64,000 bases of DNA from Kaistella sp. GTDB taxonomy: Bacteria; Bacteroidota; Bacteroidia; Flavobacteriales; Weeksellaceae. The notes beneath the pieces were generated by a model. That model saw nothing but the letters and a program-made list of their open reading frames with translations. It made no database searches and was not told where the DNA came from. Below are positions 42,302 to 49,363 of the stretch, piece by piece; positions within the stretch are counted from its first letter, which is position 1; the number at the start of each line of letters is the position of its first letter. The position numbers were made by a program, and so were the translations under genes. Location: contig JAIBEW010000010.1 of the NCBI GenBank assembly GCA_019459085.1, forward strand, positions 1 to 64,000. Direction: 5' to 3'.

Positions 42302-42361
42302 TTTAGGTTCCAGAGAGGTAATTTCAGGTGAATTTACCCAATTTCAGGTTCGGAACCTAAA
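42302..42361. repeat. inverted repeat with internal direct repeats
   Basis: TTTAGGTTCC (42302-42311) pairs perfectly with GGAACCTAAA (42352-42361). The 40-bp loop holds AATTTCAGGT twice (42320-42329 and 42340-42349). It lies between the small membrane protein gene and the GH10-like gene. Function unknown: a fold in RNA, an operator pair or a remnant of a mobile repeat. Confidence 0.6.
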
Positions 42362-42460
42362 TGATGGTTTAAAGAACCGGATTAGCGGGTTATCTCTAAA
42401 TAAAAACTATCCCTTTATTATCACTAGTAAGACTTTTTAAGACTAACGAAAATTGTGTTA

Positions 42461-42973
42461 TTATCTGCAGTTTTTTGTTGAAATTTCTGCCTCAAATCCA
42501 AATAATACCTTTATTAAATCAAAAAAGTTACACCTAACTTTTTTGCATTCATTTATTTCGAGTTTACTTTTTAATTGTTCATAATTTGAATAATCAAAAT
42601 TTGAAATTCGTTCCACGATTTTGTTTTCTTTTACGATGAATAATCCTTTATAATTTTTATATCTGGAAAATTCATCCTTCTCAAAATAGCAATTTAGATC
42701 CTCAAAATTGTACTGCTTACTCTTAAAAAAACACTTAAAAGTTATGTTTTTTTCTGTAATAAAAACTTTGACATGAATTTTATAGAAATACAACCATATG
42801 AAAATTAAAAAACCCAGAAGACCACCAGCTTTTAAGATTGAAACAATTTTAAAATTATTGAGTATATCTTTTAAATTATCATAAATAGTTAATGGGAAAA
42901 CAATTGAAAGCATAAATGTTACCAGGTACATAATTAAGAATGATTCAAAATTTATTTTCGATTTAATCACCAT
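42461..42973 (-). CDS. AT-rich hypothetical membrane protein
   Basis: 170 residues from the ATG at 42973 (MVIKSK); the longer frame upstream runs through an interspersed hairpin repeat and is not real. Two N-terminal membrane helices (FLIMYLVTFMLSIVFPLTIY and LLGFLIFIWLYFY) are followed by a cytosolic beta-rich part (V-F-I-T-E-K-N-I-T-F-K-C-F-F-K-S-K-Q-Y), reminiscent of small PH-like membrane proteins. Its base composition is much more AT-rich than the genes around it, and it is flanked by repeats on both sides, suggesting recent acquisition. No function is recognised. Confidence 0.65.
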   Translation of the reverse strand: MVIKSKINFESFLIMYLVTFMLSIVFPLTIYDNLKDILNNFKIVSILKAGGLLGFLIFIWLYFYKIHVKVFITEKNITFKCFFKSKQYNFEDLNCYFEKDEFSRYKNYKGLFIVKENKIVERISNFDYSNYEQLKSKLEINECKKVRCNFFDLIKVLFGFEAEISTKNCR

Positions 42974-43074
42974 TTTTTTTATAAAATTGAAACTTGAAAA
43001 ATTATTGATTAACCAAATATAACAAATAGGATTACAATTGCGAAAGGAAATTTTTTTATCGAACGCTGCGCGGT

Positions 43075-43192
43075 TGAAACATCGACATGGCGCGCGGAGC
43101 GAAGCAATCCCATTATAAAAATATGGTATTCCTTCGTCGCGACTCCCGATGGTCATCGGGAGCCGCTCCTCGCAAGGACAGTTGCATTAGTG
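43075..43192. repeat. interspersed palindromic (REP-like) element
   Basis: A GC-rich block in an AT-rich gap, with the perfect hairpin CTCCCGATG-GT-CATCGGGAG (43143-43162) and flanking GCGGAGCGAAGCAA and CCGCTCCTCGCAAGG segments. These resemble elements scattered between genes in Flavobacteriia. A shorter related stem (TCGGGAG/CTCCCGA) lies at 11037-11057. Confidence 0.6.
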
Positions 43193-43209
43193 ATGACGGC
43201 GCAATTGAA

Positions 43210-44307
43210 TTATTCCAGTCTGCTTTTAATCACAAATCCTTCAGTACCGTCAACCGTTTTAATATGGTACCATTCGCCGTTCCCGGATATGATATTGGCG
43301 TCAGTTTTTTCAGAAAGTGTGGCAACGTTGTCAAACTGCGTTCCGGGTCCTGAACGAAGGTTGGAACTTTTTTTCAGGGCAGTTGCAGATTTTACATTTG
43401 TCTTTTTTGGTTCAGGAATACTGCGTTTCTGAATAAAAGGATAGGGATCCACCGCACCGCCGGCTGAATAAATCCCGAAATGCAAATGCGGCGCGCCTCC
43501 TTCTGCATTTCCCGTGCTGCCAACAGTTCCGAGCGTATCACCGGCTTTTACCTGTTTCCCGCCTTCGACCATAATGCTGTCGAGATGTGCATAATACAGC
43601 GAGTTTCCCAAAATTCCGTCGCGCAACCAAACCTGTTTTCCGCCAAGCCCACTGTTTCCGGTGCGGGTTACGAAACCGTCGGTCGCTGCCACGACAGGTG
43701 TTCCGCGTGTAGCGAAAATATCGACGCCTTCGTGGTTTCGGTCGCCTCCATCACGGATGGCGCCCCAGAAACTTTGTACGTCCCGGTTTCCTTTTCCTGC
43801 TACTGGAAATCTCAGGGAGGGCTGTGTGTAAATTTTGAAGGGGAATGAGTCCGGGTAGTTGATTTCGGGTTGAACAACAATTTTGTATTCGCCCGTTTTT
43901 TCAATGAATTTTTTAAAAATGCCGTTTTCAAGAATTCCGCCGGAAGTTGACTCTGCAGTGGAATTCACTTCAAAAACATCAATAAAAATTTTCAGCGCCG
44001 GATTTGCGGTAGCTTCAACAGTCAGAAGGTCTCCCCGTTTCAGTTCGACCGAATAACCCATCGCGGATTTGGAACCGGATGGCGTTACGGCGGCATAACC
44101 GTCCGGAATTTTAAGCTGATTTGCCTTGGCCGAAGCAAATTCGTTTTTCCAGTTTACGAACAGACTGTCGGCTCCGGAAAACCGCCGCTCGTATGCAGCC
44201 CGTTCTGAAACTTCAAAAACGTTTTTTACGGTCCGTTTAAGACCGTCGCAGGCTGAGGCAAGAATGATGAAGGTAAGTAGCAGGAAAAAGGATTTCAGTC
44301 TAAACAT
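43210..44307 (-). CDS. M23 family metallopeptidase lipoprotein with SH3 domain
   Basis: 365 residues. The lipoprotein signal ends I-L-A-S-A-C (Cys20). A beta-rich N-terminal domain (about 60-160) precedes the LytM/M23 domain: N-H-E-G-V-D (His192, Asp196) and H-L-H-F-G (His274, His276) supply the zinc and catalytic residues. A bacterial SH3 domain at the C-terminus (about 310-365, S-S-N-L-R-S-G-P-G-T) probably binds cell wall. With all catalytic residues intact it should cleave peptidoglycan cross-bridges. It is anchored in a membrane facing the periplasm. Single gene; the terminator of typA lies just upstream. Confidence 0.92.
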   Translation of the reverse strand: MFRLKSFFLLLTFIILASACDGLKRTVKNVFEVSERAAYERRFSGADSLFVNWKNEFASAKANQLKIPDGYAAVTPSGSKSAMGYSVELKRGDLLTVEATANPALKIFIDVFEVNSTAESTSGGILENGIFKKFIEKTGEYKIVVQPEINYPDSFPFKIYTQPSLRFPVAGKGNRDVQSFWGAIRDGGDRNHEGVDIFATRGTPVVAATDGFVTRTGNSGLGGKQVWLRDGILGNSLYYAHLDSIMVEGGKQVKAGDTLGTVGSTGNAEGGAPHLHFGIYSAGGAVDPYPFIQKRSIPEPKKTNVKSATALKKSSNLRSGPGTQFDNVATLSEKTDANIISGNGEWYHIKTVDGTEGFVIKSRLE

Positions 44308-44347
44308 GACGGATCTGATACAAAAATTCAGCCGTTTTTACAAACAA

Positions 44348-44371
44348 AAAGCCTCAATAAATTGAGGCTTT
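44348..44371 (-). terminator. terminator of typA
   Basis: AAAGCCTCAAT-AA-ATTGAGGCTTT, a perfect 11-bp stem followed by TTTTTG on the minus strand; 45 bp after the typA stop. Confidence 0.88.
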
Positions 44372-44415
44372 AGTATTTAAACTCTTTCAAAGTCAGAAAC
44401 TTTGACGAAGTGCTA

Positions 44416-46221
44416 TTAAGCTTTTGCGTTTCTTTCAGTACGTTTTCTCTCTTCTTCAGAAAGGACTTTTTTACGCATTCTGATAAAGTTCGGAGTTACT
44501 TCGATCGCTTCGTCGCCCTGGATGTATTCCATACATTCTTCAAGCGAGAAAAGGATTTTCGGAGCAATACCGCCGTCTTTGTCTTTTCCCGATGCACGCA
44601 TGTTGTTCAGCTGTTTTGCTTCCACAATGTTTACCACAAGATCTCCCGGTTTGTTTTGCTCACCGATGATCATTCCGGCGTAGATTTCCTCGCCCGGATC
44701 AACAAAGAACTTGCCTCTGTCCTGCAGTTTCGCGATAGAATATTCGGTAGCAGGTCCCTGAGACTTGCTGACCAAAACGCCCACCAATCTTCCAGGAATT
44801 GAACCTTTGAAAGGTTTGTATTCGGTGAAACGGTGCGCCATAATGGCTTCACCTGCAGTTGCAGTAAGCATCTGAGATCTTAATCCGATCAAACCTCTTG
44901 AAGGAATCTCAAATTCCAAATGCTGCATTTCGCCTTTGGTTTCCATGATGTGGAGATCCCCTTTTCTCTGAGTCGCCAAATCGATTACTCTTGAAGCATA
45001 TTCTTCAGGAACATCAACCACCATTGATTCATAAGGCTCACATTTTACACCGTCGATTTCTCTTAAGATTACCTGCGGCTGACCGATCGTCATTTCATAA
45101 CCTTCTCTTCTCATTGTTTCGATCAAAACAGAAAGGTGAAGAATCCCTCTTCCGAATACCAAATAGGTATTGGCATCGTCAGTCGGTTCAACTCTTAGAG
45201 CTAAATTTTTCTCCAGTTCTTTCATCAAACGCTCTTTCAAGTGGTTTGAGGTAACAAATTTGCCGTCTTTTCCGAAGAAAGGTGAGTTGTTGATGGAGAA
45301 CGTCATGTTCAAAGTAGGCTCGTCGATCGCTGTTCTTGGCAATGGATCCGGATTTTCAAGATCTACAAATGAATCGCCGATCTGGAATTTATCAAAACCT
45401 ACGATCGCACAGATATCTCCTGCTTTTACTTCCTGAACTTTCTTTTTACCAAGACCTTCAAAAACGTATAATTCTTTTACTTTTCCTTTGATGATTTTGC
45501 CATCTTCCTGTGACAAACCAATCCATTCTGATTCTTTTACAGAACCCTGGTTGATTTTTCCAATCGCGATTCTTCCTAAAAATGAAGAAAAGTCTAAGGA
45601 TACAATCTGCATTCTAAGTGGTCCTTCTTTCGCTTCGGGAGCAGGAACGTGCTCTAAAATACCGTCTAACAACGGAAAAATATTGTCGGTCTCTTCCAGT
45701 GAAGTGTTGAACCAACCCTGTTTTGATGAACCATAAAAAGTTGGGAAATCCAACTGTGCTTCTGTAGCATCAAGGTTGAAGAACAGATCAAAAACCTGAT
45801 CATGAACTTCATCCGGACGACAGTTCGGCTTATCTACTTTATTGATGACCACTACAGGTCTCAACCCTAATTCCAAGGCTTTCTGAAGTACGAAACGCGT
45901 TTGCGGCATCGGTCCTTCAAAAGCATCCACCAAAAGTAAAACCCCGTCGGCCATTTTCAATACTCTCTCTACCTCACCACCGAAATCGGCGTGACCAGGA
46001 GTATCGATTACATTAATTTTGGTGTCTTTATAAGTTACCGAAATATTTTTTGATAAAATGGTAATTCCCCGTTCACGTTCCAGGTCATTATTGTCCATGA
46101 TAAGATCACCGGTTTCCTGATTGTCACGGAAAACACTGGTAGCGTGAATGATTTTGTCCACCAAAGTCGTCTTGCCGTGGTCAACGTGCGCAATAATTGC
46201 GATATTTCTAATGTTTTGCAT
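44416..46221 (-). CDS. typA: ribosome-associated GTPase TypA/BipA
   Basis: 601 residues from the ATG at 46221 (MQNIRN); an alternative ATG is two codons upstream. The G-domain shows A-H-V-D-H-G-K-T-T, the switch [14 protein letters not shown] and N-K-V-D. EF-G-like domains III and V and the BipA-specific C-terminal domain follow (ending with a Lys/Arg-rich [10 protein letters not shown] tail). TypA binds the 70S ribosome at the EF-G site and helps ribosome assembly at low temperature. It has its own -7 box at 46240-46247 and a strong terminator. Confidence 0.96.
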   Translation of the reverse strand: MQNIRNIAIIAHVDHGKTTLVDKIIHATSVFRDNQETGDLIMDNNDLERERGITILSKNISVTYKDTKINVIDTPGHADFGGEVERVLKMADGVLLLVDAFEGPMPQTRFVLQKALELGLRPVVVINKVDKPNCRPDEVHDQVFDLFFNLDATEAQLDFPTFYGSSKQGWFNTSLEETDNIFPLLDGILEHVPAPEAKEGPLRMQIVSLDFSSFLGRIAIGKINQGSVKESEWIGLSQEDGKIIKGKVKELYVFEGLGKKKVQEVKAGDICAIVGFDKFQIGDSFVDLENPDPLPRTAIDEPTLNMTFSINNSPFFGKDGKFVTSNHLKERLMKELEKNLALRVEPTDDANTYLVFGRGILHLSVLIETMRREGYEMTIGQPQVILREIDGVKCEPYESMVVDVPEEYASRVIDLATQRKGDLHIMETKGEMQHLEFEIPSRGLIGLRSQMLTATAGEAIMAHRFTEYKPFKGSIPGRLVGVLVSKSQGPATEYSIAKLQDRGKFFVDPGEEIYAGMIIGEQNKPGDLVVNIVEAKQLNNMRASGKDKDGGIAPKILFSLEECMEYIQGDEAIEVTPNFIRMRKKVLSEEERKRTERNAKA

Positions 46222-46239
46222 AATCATTTTTTGACGGTG

Positions 46240-46247
46240 CAAAAGTA
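46240..46247 (-). promoter_or_regulatory. -7 promoter box of typA
   Basis: Minus strand TACTTTTG, a perfect TAnnTTTG, 18 bp before the ATG at 46221. Confidence 0.5.
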
Positions 46248-46388
46248 GTGTTTTTTAGTGGATAATTTATGAAGTGATAGAGAATTAACAGAAATTAATG
46301 CATAAAATTAAAGAAAGTTTAATTCTGCCTGGCAAAAGTACGATGCTTCGTGGAATACATGCACCAAAAATTAACAAACCAAAGCATT

Positions 46389-46976
46389 TCAGTCGATCAC
46401 TGAAATGGCTTTTATGAACCTTGCCGTGTAATGCGGGGAAGAAAGCGAGGAAACGGTGACGCCGTTAGCTTTTCCACTCGAAGAATGGATGAATTCAGAA
46501 TTTTTACCGGCAGATTTTAAAACAATTCCGATATGTCCGACTTCAGGAACATTCAGATCGGTTCCGTTGAAGATGAGCAGGTCGCCTTTCTGCACTTTAT
46601 GAAGGGGAATTTCGCTGCCGAAATTCAGAAAATCTTTGGAAGAACGCGGAACGCTGTGACCGAAACGGCTGTATACAAAATTGATGAACCCGGAACAGTC
46701 GAAACCAACCGAAGGATCAGCAGCGCCATAAACATAAGGTGTTCCAAGGTATTGTCTGGCTAAATTTACGAGATCTTCCCTGCTTTTTCCCTTCTTTTTA
46801 AATTCACTCTCCTGATTGAATGTGTTTTCCTGAACTTGAGTTCGTTTAGATGCTGAATCTTTTGTTGAATATTTGATGTCTGAGTCATCGAGCAGCACGT
46901 TCAGATCTTTTCTGAGCTGTGAATTCTGGCTGCACGAAACCAAAACCGACAAAAAAAGGAGCAGGAGATATCTCAA
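46389..46976 (-). CDS. NlpC/P60 family (C40) peptidase lipoprotein
   Basis: 195 residues. The lipoprotein signal ends V-L-V-S-C (Cys15), and a charged linker (20-62) follows. The NlpC/P60 domain contains the catalytic Cys94 in G-F-D-C-S-G-F and His148 in E-V-G-H-I-G-I. These enzymes cut the D-gamma-glutamyl-diamino-acid bond in peptidoglycan stem peptides. The frame opens with TTG at 46976 and no in-frame ATG precedes the lipobox, so TTG is the likely start. Single gene. Confidence 0.9.
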   Translation of the reverse strand: MRYLLLLFLSVLVSCSQNSQLRKDLNVLLDDSDIKYSTKDSASKRTQVQENTFNQESEFKKKGKSREDLVNLARQYLGTPYVYGAADPSVGFDCSGFINFVYSRFGHSVPRSSKDFLNFGSEIPLHKVQKGDLLIFNGTDLNVPEVGHIGIVLKSAGKNSEFIHSSSGKANGVTVSSLSSPHYTARFIKAISVID

Positions 46977-47016
46977 AATATTTTTTTTGCAGAACCTGAA
47001 AACATTATGCCAAAAT

Positions 47017-47039
47017 AAAGCGGCCTTGTGAGCCGCTTT
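47017..47039 (-). terminator. terminator of the DUF465 gene
   Basis: AAAGCGGC-(7 nt)-GCCGCTTT stem followed by ATTTTGG on the minus strand; 24 bp after the DUF465 stop. Confidence 0.8.
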
Positions 47040-47063
47040 GAAAATGATCTTATCAATTAAAAT

Positions 47064-47300
47064 TTAATTCTTCTTTAAAAAGGAATAAAGGTCATCCTTC
47101 AGATGGACTCTTTTTTTACGTAAATCGGTTAAATGTTCATCGGTGGTGTGATTCTGTTCCCCTTCCTCGTAATGCTGAATGAGCGCGTTCACTTCCTCAT
47201 AATTCACATACATTTTTTTAAATGCAGCATCATTCAGTTTCAGAACTTTGATTTTTTCTTCCAATTCAGGGAATTCGTGGGTTAAATTGTGGTTTTCCAT
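47064..47300 (-). CDS. YdcH (DUF465) family small protein
   Basis: 78 residues, entirely helical in appearance: an N-terminal H-E-F-P-E-L-E-E-K-I segment, the core D-A-A-F-K-K-M-Y-V-N-Y-E-E-V-N-A-L-I, and a charged second helix E-H-L-T-D-L-R-K-K-R-V-H-L-K-D-D-L-Y-S-F-L, which is the DUF465 signature. The family forms a short coiled coil; no function is established. It is a single gene on the minus strand with a clear terminator. It starts about 230 bp from the tRNA-Arg 5' end; the gap between them holds the tRNA terminator. Confidence 0.85.
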   Translation of the reverse strand: MENHNLTHEFPELEEKIKVLKLNDAAFKKMYVNYEEVNALIQHYEEGEQNHTTDEHLTDLRKKRVHLKDDLYSFLKKN

Positions 47301-47426
47301 GACCTTATAATTTTAACTTGTTTAACAGATTAAAGTTAGGAAAAATCTAGTGTAAATTAATCATGAAAATTGTCATTTCGCAAATGCTGCCTTTGGAACA
47401 GTTTTATCCGAAAACTGGAAATAAAA

Positions 47427-47454
47427 AGACCGTCTGAAAAAATTCAAACGGTCT
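47427..47454 (-). terminator. terminator of tRNA-Arg
   Basis: AGACCGT-(14 nt)-ACGGTCT; on the minus strand the stem is followed by TTTTTA. Ends 5 bp from the tRNA 3' end. Confidence 0.8.
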
Positions 47455-47458
47455 ATTG

Positions 47459-47532
47459 TGACCCGGAAGGGACTCGAACCCCCAACCCTCAGAGCCGAAA
47501 TCTGATATTCTATCCAATTGAACTACCGAGCC
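47459..47532 (-). tRNA. tRNA-Arg (TCG)
   Basis: 74 nt on the minus strand, CCA not encoded. The acceptor GGCTCGG pairs with CCGGGTC (two G-U pairs). The anticodon stem TCAGA/TCTGA holds the loop TTTCGGC with anticodon TCG, reading CGA-type arginine codons. The T-arm is GGGTTCGAGTCCC. It lies directly downstream of the barrel gene (18 bp), so both might share a transcript. Confidence 0.93.
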
Positions 47533-47549
47533 GCGTAAAAATTTGTATT

Positions 47550-49322
47550 TTAAAAAGAAATCTTTACTCCGCCTAAGATCTGTGCACCCAGGACTTTGTA
47601 TCCTTTATACGTCTGATAATTGGTGTTGAGTAAATTATTTCCGAGCGCAAAAATACTGAAATTTTTGTGAACTTTGTACTCTGCCGACAGATTTATATCG
47701 GCAAAACCTCCAATTTTATCATTCGTGTTCTCTGTAGAGATGTACAAATTCGGGGTTGTACCGGTTTCTGCAAATTCAAAAGAGTTGGTGGTACGGTCTG
47801 AAGCGAAGAGCACTTTGGCACCGAGGTTCAGTTTTTTCCCAAGCATCGCATATTTTCCGCCAATACTGGCTCTGAGCAATGGAATATTGTAAATATGTTC
47901 GTAATTATCCAGGTTGTATTTCGCAAAATTCAGTTCCGCATCCAGGACTAAATTTTCGAGAGGAAAATACTGTACACTTCCCTTCACTTCACTCACGGTT
48001 CCATTGTCGTACACCGCGGAAAAAGTATTGGCAAAATTGTAAGCAGAACGGTTTAAGGTTTGGTTATAGTCGAAAAGATCATTCGCCTGGAAGAACATGA
48101 TGTCATTCATTTTCCCGAAACCGGCACTGAAATCATATTTGATGGTCTGATCGATATCGCCTCTTAAACCGAAATACACTTTATATTTCGTCTCTGTAGC
48201 GCGGAGTTCCTGATCGGAAACCAGATACGGATTCTCTTCGAGCATTTCTGCGTAGGAATTCAGTTTCAGACCGCCTTCAACCCCGGCGTAAAATTTAAAT
48301 TCATCAGTCGCGGCAAACTGCAGTTCCGCTTTTGGAAACCAGTACGTTTTATTGTTTCGCGTAGCATCGGTGATGATATTGTTCGAATTTTCAGCATTTA
48401 GAAAAGAAAATTCGGAACCGATCATCAGATAGGAATTGCCTTTGTGGAAAGTAACCTTGGGCGACAGCGTTGCGTTGAAGAAGTCCGAAGAATTTTCTTT
48501 CAGCAAAGCAAAATCGGAACGCAACGTTTCCAGATTCACGCCCAAATCACCGTTCAGCGTCACGCCGCCGAACGATGGAATTTCAACGCCGTGTTTAGAA
48601 AGATTCAGTAAAATTTCGGCCTGACTTTCCTTTGCATCGAAATGATCACTTAAAAATGAAGATTTCACGCGTACATCATTCAGGATTTCATTCGAATAAA
48701 AATCGTAAAACCCGTTCAGACGGAAGCGGTTGGTTTTCTGCTGCAAATCGATGTCTGAAGCCGGATTTAATGCATAAATTCCATAATAATTGTAATCGTT
48801 CAGCCCAAAATCCGCATTCAGATTGAATTTCCCCTTCTCGCCATAAGAATTGAGGAAGGCACCGAGATTTGCAGACATCTGTGAGGAATCCCATGAATAT
48901 TCTTTTTTCAGGCCTGTTGTCGAAAGGTAATGCACATCGGCACCCACTTCCATTTTGTTCTCTAAAAGCGACGAAATGGTTCCGTCGGCCAGAACTTTTC
49001 CGAAATTTCCCATTCCGAGACGGAAATAATTTTTCTGCTCATCTGTCTCAAATTTCGGGGAAATATCTTCGCCCTGAATAACGGAAGTTTTGAAATCCGA
49101 TGATGCCGGAACATTCGTGATCTCGTAGTTCAGCGGATTCTGGGATTTTGCTTCAGGCGGATAATTTTTCTCGGCCTCCACTGATGTTTTTTTCTTTTCG
49201 ATTTTCTTCACTTCAGGCTCGCGTTTGCGGTCGAGGACGAGTTTTTCTTCCTTGATCTGCGAAAATGCGACCTGCGAGATTCCGATGAATAATATGGACA
49301 GTATTTGAATTCTTTTGTTCAT
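47550..49322 (-). CDS. plug-less TonB-receptor-like outer-membrane barrel
   Basis: 590 residues with a signal peptide (cleavage near AFS-QIK). A charged, Lys/Glu-rich N-terminal segment (about 25-60) follows, and then about 20 amphipathic strands ending in K-V-L-G-A-Q-I-L-G-G-V-K-I-S-F with terminal Phe, the classic outer-membrane insertion signal. It resembles the barrel of TonB-dependent receptors, but I see no plug-domain signature, so uptake by the usual mechanism is doubtful. It is encoded 41 bp downstream of a long TPR protein, a pairing kept in many Bacteroidota, suggesting that the two form an envelope complex of unknown function. Confidence 0.8.
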   Translation of the reverse strand: MNKRIQILSILFIGISQVAFSQIKEEKLVLDRKREPEVKKIEKKKTSVEAEKNYPPEAKSQNPLNYEITNVPASSDFKTSVIQGEDISPKFETDEQKNYFRLGMGNFGKVLADGTISSLLENKMEVGADVHYLSTTGLKKEYSWDSSQMSANLGAFLNSYGEKGKFNLNADFGLNDYNYYGIYALNPASDIDLQQKTNRFRLNGFYDFYSNEILNDVRVKSSFLSDHFDAKESQAEILLNLSKHGVEIPSFGGVTLNGDLGVNLETLRSDFALLKENSSDFFNATLSPKVTFHKGNSYLMIGSEFSFLNAENSNNIITDATRNNKTYWFPKAELQFAATDEFKFYAGVEGGLKLNSYAEMLEENPYLVSDQELRATETKYKVYFGLRGDIDQTIKYDFSAGFGKMNDIMFFQANDLFDYNQTLNRSAYNFANTFSAVYDNGTVSEVKGSVQYFPLENLVLDAELNFAKYNLDNYEHIYNIPLLRASIGGKYAMLGKKLNLGAKVLFASDRTTNSFEFAETGTTPNLYISTENTNDKIGGFADINLSAEYKVHKNFSIFALGNNLLNTNYQTYKGYKVLGAQILGGVKISF

Positions 49323-49363
49323 GTCTATTTGTATTTGAGGAAAAAGTAAAATTGCGTTTGTGC

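Noticed and set aside
42974-43156. N-terminal extension of the AT-rich membrane protein
   Set aside because: The frame crosses a REP-like palindromic element with different base composition; the ATG at 42973 is a better start.
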